DNA from: Paenibacillus sp. Root444D2
GTDB lineage: Bacteria; Bacillota; Bacilli; Paenibacillales; NBRC-103111
Direction: 5' to 3'
DNA length: 64,000 nucleotides
NCBI RefSeq assembly: GCF_001426375.1
Contig: NZ_LMEO01000009.1
Span: forward strand, 50,746-114,745
Below the pieces are notes generated by a model. The model had not been told where the DNA came from and did not search any database. It saw nothing but the letters and a program-made list of their open reading frames with translations. Position numbers and translations under genes: made by a program. Positions 32,026-41,900 of the stretch are shown here, piece by piece; position 1 is the stretch's first letter; each line of letters starts with the position of its first letter.

Positions 32026-33624
32026 ATGAATTTATTAATTGTGGAAGATGAAATCCGACTCAGAAATGCACTAGCTAACAACATTCCCTGGGACAAGCAC
32101 GGAATAGAAGTCGTCGGGCAGGCTGGAAACGGAATGGAAGCGCTGCGGCTGATCGACCGTAAAAAGCCTGATATTATCTTGCTGGACCTACAGATGCCGG
32201 AGATGGACGGGCTGACTTTAGCAAGACAACTTCGCCAAGCCGACCCTTTGTTGAAAATCATTGTTCTCAGCGGACATGACGATTTCGCATACGCTCAAGA
32301 GGCATTGGGGCTTGGCGTTATGAAATATTTGTTAAAACCGGCAGGAGACGAGGAGATTTTGGAGACGGTGCTCGAAGCGGCCGATCGGTTGAAGAGTGAG
32401 CTTGAGCAGCGCCATAACGAGGATGAGCTAAAGCATAAATGGAAGCTGCATCTTCCGCAGCTGGTCAATGAATTTTTCCAGGGGTGGCTGAACGGGAAGT
32501 ACGAACCTTGGGAGCTTGAACAGAAAAGCAAGGATCTCCAACTGGATTTACAAAAAGATGCCGAATATGCTGTTGCCGTAGTCGATATGGACCCATTGTC
32601 GGAGGATGAAACCCGATTCAGTAAGAAAGATATTTCGCTACTGCAATTTTCACTGAGCAGTATTGTGAAGGAAACGTTGCTGGCCACTCCTTGTTGGGTG
32701 TCTACCGATTATGCGGGCTGCACGGTCGTTGTGTTCCAACTTGATGGAAATGAAGAGCCCGGAGTTGCCCTACAGAAAGTCAATGCGGTGACCGAAAAGC
32801 TGCTTTTAACTGTACGAAGCTGCCTTAGGCTAAGTGCAAGCGCAGGGATTAGCGGGATAACAGGCGGCCGAGAGGATATGAACAAGCTGTATGTCCAGGC
32901 GGTTCGTGCGTTACAGAATCGGATTGTACTGGGCTATGATCTGGCGATCCCGTACCGGGAAGAGCAGGGGAGAGAACCTGAGCTGTCATTTCAACCAAAC
33001 CTGGAGAAGGCGCTGGAAATCGCTCTAGAAACAGGGGAAGGTGACAAAGCGATCGAAACCTTAACTGCCCTCTGGGACGGCGGTATGGCCAAAGCGGAAA
33101 CGGTAGAAGACATGCATGAGCACATCCTTTATTTCACTAGCCTCTTTATTTGCATGATCCAGAAGCAGGGCTGGCCAGTGAGGGAAGTGGCCGGTGAGGA
33201 TTACGTGTATTTCCACAATCACTTGGAGCTGGCCGCAAAGGAACAAATTCTATTTTGGCTGCAGCGGATGATTAGGGCGTATTTAACCTATGCCAGCCAG
33301 AGGCGGAAATCGACGAGTCATGGCATGATCAAGACCATATTAAGTCTGGTCGAAAATGAAATTGATCAGGAAATGACGCTGCATGCTGTCGCTGACCGGC
33401 TGTATGTTAACTCTTCCTACCTAAGCCGTCTCTTCAAACAAGAAACAGGAAAAGCCTTCTCCACCTATGTACTGGAACGTAAAATGGAGCGGGCCAAGGC
33501 AATCCTGCAGGAGGGAGCACGGGTATATGATGCCGCTGCTGGAGTCGGGTATAGGGATGTGAGCTATTTTACAAGAGTATTCCGCAAATATTGGGGCGTG
33601 ACGCCCGGGGAAGTTCGTCATTGA
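32026..33624 (+). CDS. YesN-type response regulator (receiver plus AraC DNA-binding domain)
   Basis: A 532-residue regulator. The receiver domain occupies residues 1-120 (E7, D8, phospho-acceptor Asp54 in L-L-D-L-Q-M-P, Lys near 104). A long middle region follows and a C-terminal AraC/XylS double helix-turn-helix (residues 430-530: Y-V-N-S-S-Y-L-S-R-L-F-K-Q-E-T-G and Y-F-T-R-V-F-R-K-Y-W-G-V-T-P). ATG at 32026 has AAGGAG 9 bases upstream. No kinase gene is adjacent; the YesM-type kinase at 47892-49721, on the same strand at the other end of the sugar island, is the obvious candidate partner. It presumably activates the transporter genes that follow. Confidence 0.9.
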   Translation: MNLLIVEDEIRLRNALANNIPWDKHGIEVVGQAGNGMEALRLIDRKKPDIILLDLQMPEMDGLTLARQLRQADPLLKIIVLSGHDDFAYAQEALGLGVMKYLLKPAGDEEILETVLEAADRLKSELEQRHNEDELKHKWKLHLPQLVNEFFQGWLNGKYEPWELEQKSKDLQLDLQKDAEYAVAVVDMDPLSEDETRFSKKDISLLQFSLSSIVKETLLATPCWVSTDYAGCTVVVFQLDGNEEPGVALQKVNAVTEKLLLTVRSCLRLSASAGISGITGGREDMNKLYVQAVRALQNRIVLGYDLAIPYREEQGREPELSFQPNLEKALEIALETGEGDKAIETLTALWDGGMAKAETVEDMHEHILYFTSLFICMIQKQGWPVREVAGEDYVYFHNHLELAAKEQILFWLQRMIRAYLTYASQRRKSTSHGMIKTILSLVENEIDQEMTLHAVADRLYVNSSYLSRLFKQETGKAFSTYVLERKMERAKAILQEGARVYDAAAGVGYRDVSYFTRVFRKYWGVTPGEVRH

Positions 33625-33647
33625 ATTCCTTGCAAGCCGTTTGGCAG

Positions 33648-33677
33648 CCTTCTCAGTTGATCTGGGAAGGTTTTTTT
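33648..33677 (+). terminator. Terminator after the YesN-type regulator
   Basis: CCTTCTCAG and CTGGGAAGG (one T-G pair) form a 9-bp stem around TTGAT, followed by TTTTTTT. It is directly followed by the structured repeat at 33678. Confidence 0.85.
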
Positions 33678-33792
33678 ACCACATAAGAAAGTATAAGTTT
33701 TCGGTTCCAGAAAATTGCTTTCTTATTGGCGATAAAACCTACCTCTAAACGCGGTCGCTCATCTTTGAATGGCCTCGATAGAGGTTTTCTCA
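33678..33792 (+). repeat. Structured dispersed repeat, copy 1
   Basis: A 115-base element that recurs at 55650-55801 with near identity at both ends. It starts with a hairpin (ATAAGAAAG/CTTTCTTAT with inner TTTTC/GAAAA) and ends with a small hairpin C-C-T-C-G-A-T-A-G-A-G-G followed by TTTTCT. This copy lacks the 37-base insert with a CTTTGGTC/GACCAAAG stem seen in copy 2. A stretch similar to that insert, inverted, is at 31435-31471. In both copies the next gene on the same strand encodes a membrane protein. Either a miniature mobile element or a leader RNA. Confidence 0.8.
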
Positions 33793-33909
33793 TATGTCAG
33801 ACGCGAGAAGTTATGAAAGTACCAAAACAAGTAATATTCCTCTAATTCGCAAAAAAACGGTGGGTGATAAACTAAATCTAAGAAAGACAGGTAAGAAGGA
33901 GGAGACACC

Positions 33910-34881
33910 TTGCGAGAAACGACCACAACGACGGATACTCTCATATTAACAAAGAAAAACGGTAAAAAGAGCTATAGACGGCAATTGTGGATTGATATCA
34001 GGAAAGATTGGGATTTGTATCTCGCACTCATTCCCGGCATCGCTTTTCTACTGCTGTTTAAGTACACGCCGATGTACGGGATTATCATCGCTTTCAAGGA
34101 TTTCAATATTTTCGATGGTATGGCCGCAAGTCCATGGGTCGGGTGGAAGCATTTCGATAAATTGATTTCCTCCGCCAGTTTTTTGCAAGTTTTCCAGAAC
34201 ACCTTGATCATTTCTATTTATAAAATCGTATTTCTCTTTCCGCTCCCAATTGTGGTCGCCATTTTGCTTAACGAATTGAAGAACATGGCGTTCAAAAAAA
34301 GCATACAAACCGTCGTTTACCTGCCTCATTTCCTTTCTTGGGTTATCGTCAGCGGCTTGTTTATCGATCTGCTTTCCACGAACGGCGGTATCGTCAACAA
34401 AATAATCGTTGCCATGGGCGGCGAACCGATCCGCTTTTTCCTGGACAGCCATATTTTCCGCTCGGTTCTCATCAGCACGGCAGGCTGGAAGGAGACCGGC
34501 TGGAACACGATCATATACTTGGCGGCTTTGGCCGGCATCGATCCGGGGTTGTACGAAGCGGCCAAAATAGATGGCGCGAATAAATGGAAGCAAATCATCC
34601 ATATTACACTGCCTGGTTTGATTCCAATTATCCTGCTCATGTTCATTCTTCGTCTCGGCTATGTGCTCGAAGCGGGAACTGAACAAATTCTCGTTATGTA
34701 TAACCCAAGCGTATACAACGTCGCAGATGTTATTGGCACCTTTGTTTATCGCATAGGTCTTGGTGAACAGGATTACAGCTTCTCAACCGCCGTAGGAGTA
34801 TTCGAATCCGTAGTTGCGTTTATTTTGATCTTAACGGGTAATGGATTGGCCCGAAAGTTTTTCGGACGAGGTATCTGGTAA
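33910..34881 (+). CDS. Sugar ABC transporter permease (LplB-type)
   Basis: A 323-residue permease with six membrane segments and the LplB signature K-Y-T-P-M-Y-G-I-I-I-A-F-K-D-F near residue 50. The EAA loop reads L-Y-E-A-A-K-I-D-G-A-N-K-W-K-Q-I (about residues 215-230). It forms the membrane channel with the permease at 34948 and works with the lipoprotein at 35982 to import oligosaccharides. TTG at 33910 follows AAGGAGGAG by about 6 bases. No ATPase gene is present in the island, which is usual because a shared MsmX-type ATPase is normally encoded elsewhere. Confidence 0.9.
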   Translation: MRETTTTTDTLILTKKNGKKSYRRQLWIDIRKDWDLYLALIPGIAFLLLFKYTPMYGIIIAFKDFNIFDGMAASPWVGWKHFDKLISSASFLQVFQNTLIISIYKIVFLFPLPIVVAILLNELKNMAFKKSIQTVVYLPHFLSWVIVSGLFIDLLSTNGGIVNKIIVAMGGEPIRFFLDSHIFRSVLISTAGWKETGWNTIIYLAALAGIDPGLYEAAKIDGANKWKQIIHITLPGLIPIILLMFILRLGYVLEAGTEQILVMYNPSVYNVADVIGTFVYRIGLGEQDYSFSTAVGVFESVVAFILILTGNGLARKFFGRGIW

Positions 34882-34947
34882 AGGGCGAACAAAGCTTATG
34901 CTTACGATGTTAGTTTTGCTAAAGCAAAACTTTTAGGAGGAACAGCT

Positions 34948-35868
34948 ATGCATACAAAAGGCATCTTACAATCACCTGTCGGCAGAAGGTCTGGAGCCAT
35001 CCCAACATCTCGTGGCGAGAAAATCTTCACAGTGGTCAATCATGTTTTCTTTATTCTGCTGGGACTTTCCACTATCTTTCCGTTCATCAATCTCATCGCC
35101 AAATCGCTTAGCAGTGAGGCGGCGGTCGTTTCAGGGATGGTTACCCTGTACCCGATCGATTTTCAGGTAGGGACTTACAAGTATGTGGCGAGCAATTCTT
35201 TATTCCTGAATGCGTTTATGGTTTCCATTACGGTGACGCTGGTTGGTTCGCTGCTCGCTTTATTCATGACGACGCTAGCCGCTTATCCGCTTTCCAAGCC
35301 GAGGCTGCGGGGACGCAAGTTTTTTATCATCATGTACCTGTTTACAATGCTGTTCAGCGGTGGATTGATCCCGACTTACCTGCTTATGCACGAACTCAAT
35401 CTTATCGATAAACTGCCGGTGCTCTTCCTGCCATTAATGATTAATGTGTACAACATGCTCATTGTCAAAAGCTATTTCGAAAGCCTGCCTGACAGCCTTG
35501 AAGAATCGGCGAAAATGGATGGGGCCAGCAATATGACGATCCTTGTGCGCATCATTTTGCCGCTGTCGATGCCAGTGCTGGCAACCATCGCATTGTTCTA
35601 CGCGGTTACGTTCTGGAACGATTACTTTACGTCTCTTATCTATATCAACTCAGTAGAAATGAAGCCGCTGCAGCTTTATTTAAAGGAATTGTTCGTCTCT
35701 TCGACGGATGCCTTCATGCGGACCAATGTTGACGCATCGTTGAACGTTTCACCGCAGTCGATCCAAGCGGCTTCCATCATTCTGGCAACAATGCCAATCA
35801 TATTCGTGTATCCGTTCCTGCAAAAATATTTCGTGAAGGGTGTTCTGGTCGGCTCCGTAAAAGGCTGA
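34948..35868 (+). CDS. Sugar ABC transporter permease (YtcP/LplC-type)
   Basis: A 306-residue permease with six hydrophobic segments. The EAA loop is D-S-L-E-E-S-A-K-M-D-G-A-S-N (about residues 185-200) and the C-terminus F-V-K-G-V-L-V-G-S-V-K-G is diagnostic for the YtcP/LplC group. AGGAGG precedes the ATG. A short hairpin (AGTTTTGC/GCAAAACT, 34912-34932) with TTTT stands in the 66-base gap after the first permease and may adjust relative expression. Confidence 0.9.
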   Translation: MHTKGILQSPVGRRSGAIPTSRGEKIFTVVNHVFFILLGLSTIFPFINLIAKSLSSEAAVVSGMVTLYPIDFQVGTYKYVASNSLFLNAFMVSITVTLVGSLLALFMTTLAAYPLSKPRLRGRKFFIIMYLFTMLFSGGLIPTYLLMHELNLIDKLPVLFLPLMINVYNMLIVKSYFESLPDSLEESAKMDGASNMTILVRIILPLSMPVLATIALFYAVTFWNDYFTSLIYINSVEMKPLQLYLKELFVSSTDAFMRTNVDASLNVSPQSIQAASIILATMPIIFVYPFLQKYFVKGVLVGSVKG

Positions 35869-35981
35869 ATCTCACAAACAAAACTTGAAGGGTGGTGGTG
35901 GGCAGGCTCAAAGATGGTTCCATGAAATTTGGTTTTACGCACTTCTCCATACTCAAAAGAACGAAAAAGGGAGGCTCTTTC

Positions 35982-37514
35982 ATGGTAAAAAAATTTTTAG
36001 CTCTGATGTCCATCACGACTTTGGCAGCGTCTATCACCGCTTGTGGCGGAAGCGGCCAAACGGCAGGCAATACCACAGCGCCGTCTGCGTCCACAGCTCC
36101 AGTTGCAACTGTAGATACCAACAAGCCGAAGCCAGAATTCAAGGCGCTGCTGCAATATGCGCGTTTTGATCCCAATGCTGAAGTCGTGGCGAAGTTCCTG
36201 AACGAAAAAACCGGCTACAAAGTTACCTACGACATGCTGCCGGTCGAGAACCCAGACGACAAGCTTAATCTGCTCATGGCCAACAAGGAGAAATACAGCT
36301 TCATGCTGCTCAGTGGCCCACAGTATTCCAGACTCTCATCTTCCGGCGCGTTGGAGCCGATTGATGAGTTTGTGAACAAATATGGCACGAACATGAAGAA
36401 CGTTATTTCCCAAAACTCCTGGAACGGGGCGAAGCTGAACGGTAAAATTTACGGTATTCCACAGACCGGATCAGGTACGATCGTCAACACAGCGCTGATC
36501 GTGCGCCAGGATTGGATGGATGAACTCGGACTTAAGGCCCCGACAACACGCGATGAGCTGTACAACGTGATGAAGACAATTAAAGAGAAAAAGAATGTCA
36601 TGGCGTTGTCCGGCGGTAAATCTCCGCTCGTGCCTGAAATCATGCCGACCTTCGGACTCACGCTGGTTCAATCTACCGCAACGACCGGCTGGCAGGATGT
36701 TAACGGCAAACTGGTCAATGTGGTAGAAAATCCGAACATGAAAAAGTATTTAGAGTTCATGAAGAAGCTTTATTCGGAGAAATTGATTGACCAGGAATGG
36801 TCTCTCAATCAGGCGAACAAAGTCATAGAGAACTTCACGAGCGGCAAAGCGGCTATGATCTCAAACGGCTACTTCAACGCGCCTACTGTACAAAATGCAC
36901 TTCTGAAAAACACGCCTAACGCCAAAATCGCAAGCCTTCCTTACCTGAAAGGCGATGACGGCAAAGTACAAGTCATGGGTTCCGCAGGTATCAGCTATTA
37001 CGTAGGTATACCGAAATGGGCTGAAAACAAGGAAGAGATTATCAAATACCTGGATTTGAAGCTCGATAAAGACATTCACAAGGAAGCGACGATCGGAAAA
37101 GAAGGCGTTCACCACAAGGTGGAAAACGGCAACTACTTCCCGATTCTGCCGATTTTCAACGACCAGTATAATAACGCTTCTTCGTTTCTCACTGGCGTGG
37201 ATGAGAAAAACTACCCGATCTACTGGCAGGCCCGCGTTCGTAAAGATCCTATCCTGACCGATGCATTTAACAAAAATCAGGAAGCTGCCAAAGGCAACAT
37301 CGTCGTAGATCCGCTCTCTTTTGCACCTCCACTTGAAGCAATCGGTAAATACAATTTAAAACTGCAAAAGTTGATGGAAGACACCTTCCTGAAATACATC
37401 ACAGGTGCAGAACAGCTCGAAAATTATGATAAATTCCTGGCTCAGTGGAAAACAGATGGCGGGGATGAAATGACGAAAGCTGTCAACGAATGGTACGCAG
37501 CGAACAAGAAGTAA
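35982..37514 (+). CDS. Oligosaccharide-binding lipoprotein (LplA/YtcQ-type)
   Basis: A 510-residue extracellular solute-binding protein. The signal peptide ends in the lipobox I-T-A-C (about residues 17-20), followed by a Gly/Ser/Thr/Ala-rich linker. The mature part has the LplA-like layout with W-N-G-A-K-L-N-G-K-I-Y-G-I-P-Q and, near the C-terminus, D-K-F-L-A-Q-W-K-T-D-G-G-D-E, a typical closing motif also found in the second binding protein at 46348. GGGAGG lies 7 bases before the ATG at 35982. It should deliver the ligand to the two permeases just upstream. The substrate is unknown, but the family favours plant or pectin-derived oligosaccharides. Confidence 0.9.
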   Translation: MVKKFLALMSITTLAASITACGGSGQTAGNTTAPSASTAPVATVDTNKPKPEFKALLQYARFDPNAEVVAKFLNEKTGYKVTYDMLPVENPDDKLNLLMANKEKYSFMLLSGPQYSRLSSSGALEPIDEFVNKYGTNMKNVISQNSWNGAKLNGKIYGIPQTGSGTIVNTALIVRQDWMDELGLKAPTTRDELYNVMKTIKEKKNVMALSGGKSPLVPEIMPTFGLTLVQSTATTGWQDVNGKLVNVVENPNMKKYLEFMKKLYSEKLIDQEWSLNQANKVIENFTSGKAAMISNGYFNAPTVQNALLKNTPNAKIASLPYLKGDDGKVQVMGSAGISYYVGIPKWAENKEEIIKYLDLKLDKDIHKEATIGKEGVHHKVENGNYFPILPIFNDQYNNASSFLTGVDEKNYPIYWQARVRKDPILTDAFNKNQEAAKGNIVVDPLSFAPPLEAIGKYNLKLQKLMEDTFLKYITGAEQLENYDKFLAQWKTDGGDEMTKAVNEWYAANKK

Positions 37515-37530
37515 TTTTAAGGCGCAATAT

Positions 37531-37564
37531 TCCCCTGCGGTTCACGCCGTGGGGGTTTTATTTC
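37531..37564 (+). terminator. Terminator after the binding-protein gene
   Basis: CCCC and GGGG plus an inner CGG/CCG pair around TTCACG, followed by TTTTATTT. It would reduce read-through into the oxidoreductase gene at 37585. Confidence 0.7.
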
Positions 37565-37584
37565 TCTGAGGGAGTGAGAAAAGG

Positions 37585-38421
37585 ATGAAAAAGATCGGAT
37601 TTATTGACTATTTCCTAGACGAGTGGCATGCGGAAAAATATCCTGGTTGGATTGAAAAGGCATCGAGTGGCAGCATGAAGGTCGCGTACGCTTATGGCAA
37701 GTCTAATGTCGAAGGAAAGCTTAGCAATGCGGAATGGAGCGAGAAGAAGGGAATCCAGCTTCTTGAGTCGATCGAGGCGGTTGTGGAGCAGAGTGACTAT
37801 TTGCTTGTTCTGTCACCGGATCATCCGGAGTACCATGAGGAACTGTCGTTGATTCCACTTCGGTCGGGCAAGCCTACCTACATTGATAAAACGTTCGCGC
37901 CTAACCGAGCAGCGGCCTTGCGGATGTTCGAACTCGCAGATAAGCATGGGACCCCCATGTACTCTACTTCGGCTTTACGGTTCGCTTCAGAGTATATAGG
38001 ACTAGAAAAACAAGGACTAGAGTCCATTTGCAGCCTAGGACCGGGACAATTTGAGAACTATTCGATCCATCAGGTGGAGCCGATCGTCTCGTTGATGGGG
38101 ACGGATGTCAAACGAGTGTTGTGGACGGGAACGGCAAACACGCCAGCGCTGCTAATCGGGTATGCGGACGGCCGCCAAGCAACGATCAACCTATATGGAT
38201 GGGAATGTCCGTTCAGCATGGCGCTCAGTTATGAAGCGGAAGCATCGAAGTTTCTAAAGATCGAGTCGGATTTCTTTGGGGCGTTTATTGAGAATCTTAT
38301 CGGTTTTTTCGAGACGGGTAAGCCGCCTGTTCCGCAGGCAGAAACGATTGCGATTGCAACGATTCTGGAATTTGGAATGAAGGCGGCGAATACGCCATAT
38401 CAGTGGCTGGAGCTGCCGTAA
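37585..38421 (+). CDS. Gfo/Idh/MocA-like oxidoreductase, compact form
   Basis: A 278-residue protein that fits a shortened Gfo/Idh/MocA dehydrogenase: a Rossmann-like first half, S-D-Y-L-L-V-L-S-P-D-H-P-E-Y-H-E, the sugar-dehydrogenase K-P-T-Y-I-D-K-T-F motif with the catalytic Lys, and a C-terminal alpha/beta region. The usual N-terminal G-x-G-x-x-G nucleotide motif is absent, as M-K-K-I-G-F-I-D-Y-F replaces it, so cofactor binding may be weak or different. It is last in the left-hand transporter operon. A longer, canonical member is at 42294-43352. Substrate: probably a keto- or inositol-like sugar, unproven. Confidence 0.8.
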   Translation: MKKIGFIDYFLDEWHAEKYPGWIEKASSGSMKVAYAYGKSNVEGKLSNAEWSEKKGIQLLESIEAVVEQSDYLLVLSPDHPEYHEELSLIPLRSGKPTYIDKTFAPNRAAALRMFELADKHGTPMYSTSALRFASEYIGLEKQGLESICSLGPGQFENYSIHQVEPIVSLMGTDVKRVLWTGTANTPALLIGYADGRQATINLYGWECPFSMALSYEAEASKFLKIESDFFGAFIENLIGFFETGKPPVPQAETIAIATILEFGMKAANTPYQWLELP

Positions 38422-38573
38422 ACGGAGATGAGATGGGAGCTTTGAGTAGCGCGTTTAATAAGCGTGTATTATGCGTGTAATCCGGTGTGGAACTATATTG
38501 TCAGCATAACAACTCCCGTAGCCTGGATTGAATGGAGCATATGACTTTGGCAAGTTGATCGGAGGTCTGAAAG

Positions 38574-38780
38574 CGGAACGAGCTGTTGATTTCACTAGGG
38601 AAGCGGAACGACGATGCGCTAAAGTGCTGTAAAAGGCCGATATTGTGGTCAAACGGAACGACGATCCTCTATTTCGCAAGAATACAACTAAATGCCCGCA
38701 TTTTGAAGAAATAAGGAATTCTCGTTCCGTGAAGACCCCAATTTGAGCCCTTTGGCCGAAAATAAGGTACTGACGTTCCG
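38574..38780. repeat. Dyad-symmetric repeat cluster with CGGAACG half-sites
   Basis: In the 546-base gap after the oxidoreductase gene, CGGAACG occurs at 38574, 38604 and 38654 and its complement CGTTCCG at 38723 and 38774. The pairs 38604/38774 and 38654/38723 share a centre at about 38692, so the block is a large imperfect inverted repeat whose half-sites stand 50-51 bases apart on each side. Flanking bases also match in part (for example T-C-T-A-T-T-T-C versus its counterpart). No coding region is visible between 38422 and 38967 except spurious short frames. The design resembles the other spaced-palindrome loci in this window. Confidence 0.7.
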
Positions 38781-38872
38781 CAGGTCATCGTAACCAACTG
38801 ATGGGATAGTTCCTCGTGAGAACCAACGCGCAAGCACAATTCTAACCAATCGGCCCCATTTGTATCTGCCCC

Positions 38873-38920
38873 AAAAAGCATTCGGTCCTTTCCAAATGGA
38901 AAGAACCGAATGCTTTTTTA
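38873..38920. terminator. Bidirectional terminator
   Basis: AAAAAGCATTCGGT and ACCGAATGCTTTTTT pair with an inner CTTTCC/GGAAAG stem, a long perfect hairpin with T-runs on both strands. It serves the convergent genes at 37585 and 38968. Confidence 0.92.
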
Positions 38921-38967
38921 TGAACATGTGAGGTTATCCGTTCTCAATCCTTATCCGTTGTCAAATC

Positions 38968-41900
38968 TTAACCCATATCTCCAACTTCATTCTCTCTATT
39001 ATCATTCGCTGCATCGTCGTACACGCCATCATCATTCTCTTTATCATCGATCTTTTCATTGTGTGTATTGAATACCTTGATCTTAATCTCCGATTGTTTG
39101 CCACGATAAGAGGCAGTAATGGTTGCTGATCCAGGCTTCACAGCTGTGATAGTGCCGTCTGCAGCTATGGATGCAACTTTATCGAGCGAAGAGATGAATG
39201 TCGCGCCTTGGGTGATGTACGCCATTGTGCCGTCTGAGTAAGTTGCTTTGAGCGGTGCTTGGAAGGTCTCACCTTTCACAAGACTGTGTTTATTCTCTTC
39301 AAAAGTGATACTTGCCATTTCGACGACAGTAACAACTGATTTGGCTGTTTTTCCATCATATACAGCAATGATTTCCGCAGTTCCGGCCTTCAGCGCGGTA
39401 ACCGTTCCGTCTGCGGCAACGGCTGCTGTCTCAGGATTGGTGGAGCTGAACACAGCACCGGTTACTACGGCTCTCGTTTCGTCCGAGTAGACAGCTGTCG
39501 TGACAGTTGCATGCTTGTCGCCTGCCACTAGACGGTAGGCGGCAGAATCAAGCTCAATGCCTGTGATGACAGGAGCCGTACGCGTTATGTTCACGGTTTT
39601 TTCGTTCGTTTTGCGGCCGTCTACGTAAACGGATATTTTTATAGGATTGGAACCAACTTCCAGCGGGACCATACCGCTAAAGTCTCCGTTGCTAGCCAGT
39701 GCAGCGGGAACGCCATTCAAACGAACATCAGCCGTACCCGGCCCAAGTACTTCAACATTGCCTTTGATCTCGAGATTCTTCAGCGGTGTGCTAACGTTTG
39801 CATAGGCAAGGTGACCGCGCAGCACGGCCGATCTGACAGCATCACCGACCTTGTAAGTTTTGGCGACCAGCTGCCGTCTCGTCCGAACGCCTGAAGCATC
39901 CAGAGCAGAGATCACGAAGCCGCCCTGCGGAATGACGCTGTTATTGGGCGACATATTCGTCCAGTTCCAGCTAAGCGCCTGTTGTTGGTTTACGACCTTA
40001 GTGACTTTACCGGTGCTGTCTACGATCGCTTCGACACCAAAGGTGCTGGTAGCTGTCGTTAGACCGAACGAATCCGTATAGACGTTGAGATTATTCTCAT
40101 TCCGGCTTACATTGTACAAATCGCCTTCTAGGAACGATTCCGGATTGCTAGGAACACTTGAGCCTACCTGATAATCCTTGACGTACTCCACGTTCTGGAG
40201 CGACGCTTTAACAACCGACCAATTAACCTGCGAATAGTCGAAGAGCATCAAACCATTCGATTGCGACAAGCCAGCCTGGAACACTGACCGCTGAAGCGGA
40301 GGATCCTGGATGTTCGCCAGTGCGATACTCGCGTACATCGGAACTTCGCCGTTCGTTACAATGCTGCCCAGCGTGATGTGATGCTCGATTTCTTTTTGTG
40401 TTGTTTGATACGTGCCGATCATTAGAAAATCGATGTTGCCCGTATAACCGCTTTGTGCGTAAGACTCAGTGTAAAGGCTGTCGTCAGGGAATTGCAAACG
40501 GCTGTCGTATTTGAAATTCGGGCTGCCCCAGTGGACGCCGTTCAGGTAATAAGAATCAAACCAGGAGCCTACATAGGCGGAAGAGTAGATCTTATGGCCC
40601 TTCAGTGCTGTGTACCGATCGGTGAGCGAACGGACTTCATCCGTAAACGTCTTGATCGTCTGCGAGCGGAACTCCCACCAATCGTTGATGAGAGGTCCGT
40701 ATTGCCGGACATTGTTCACGTAAGTGAAGACGTCAGCAGGCCAATTTGTAAGCTGCTTACCGCGATCGGCGAGAAACGCCTCGAACTTCGAGCGGGTTAA
40801 CGGGCTGAAGTCGGCAGTTTCATTGTCATAGCGGGTTCGGTCTAGCACGACGCCGTCAACATCGTAGTTTTTGATAACTTCTTCCATGTTTTTCAACTCA
40901 AAGGCTCTTACGTCATCATTAGCCGGGTTAACGAAAGCTACGAGGGATTTACCCGTTTTGTAATAGTTGCTTTCACGCAGCCGCAGAATCTGACCGCCAT
41001 CCTCAGGACGGTAAACATGCTCTTCCCAGTCGAGGTGCTGGTTCAGCAGCCCATACTCGTTGTGCGCAGGTGAGCCTTCGGCAAAGACGTTGAACGCTGC
41101 ATGGATTTTGATGCCGAGCTGATGCCCGTACCTGATGAACTCCTCCAGCATGTCAAGGTTCGGATTCGCTCCCGCGCGGGTCGGCGCGGTCATTTGGGAG
41201 ATATGCGGACGACCGGTTAGGTCGTTCTTCTTGTAGTTGGCGAAGCCTTCTACACCTTTAACATCTAGTGCAATTGCCGTGACTCCGGCGTCTTTTGCCT
41301 TGGTCAGCATATCATGAACATTTTCAGGCGTTTGCAGCTTGAAAATATTCGTTCCTTGGTCGACCCATAGGACGACTTCCTTTGCGGTGCCCGTTTGTTT
41401 TTTGTAAAACACGACAAGCGTCTTGCGGTCATTTTCCGTCCCATTCTTGATGGCGATGACGTCAAGATAATTGACACCCTCCGTGAGACCAACCTCGAGC
41501 TGAAAGGTGCCGTTTGCTTGCAACGCAACCGTGGATTGGTTCACACGAATCGAATAGGGGATACCTTGCTCTAGGTTTTCCAGCTTGCCGGAGACTACTG
41601 TTTTCGGCTCGGTTACCGTAAACCATTCGTCGTTGTTCAGTTTAAGCCGAGCTTTGAGACCTTGTCCTGTCATTAATTCAGAGACAGGAATGACTTCCCC
41701 GTTTTTACGCAGCTTGATTTTGTCACCAACCTTGAAATTTTTCGCGAGGTATTGCTTATAGGTTTTGTTCGCCCAACTGTCGTCATTCGAAACTAGGATG
41801 TAACCGCCTTGAGGGATGACTAGGTCAGTAGGCCCTGTCCAGACTGGCACTCCGCCGTTCACGGAAGGGTTTACCACGCGAGTCACTTGGTTAGATCCAT

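Noticed and set aside
39248..40800. Several plus-strand frames opposite the GHL10-type gene
   Set aside because: Shadows of the long minus-strand gene with its codon pattern; no signals of their own.
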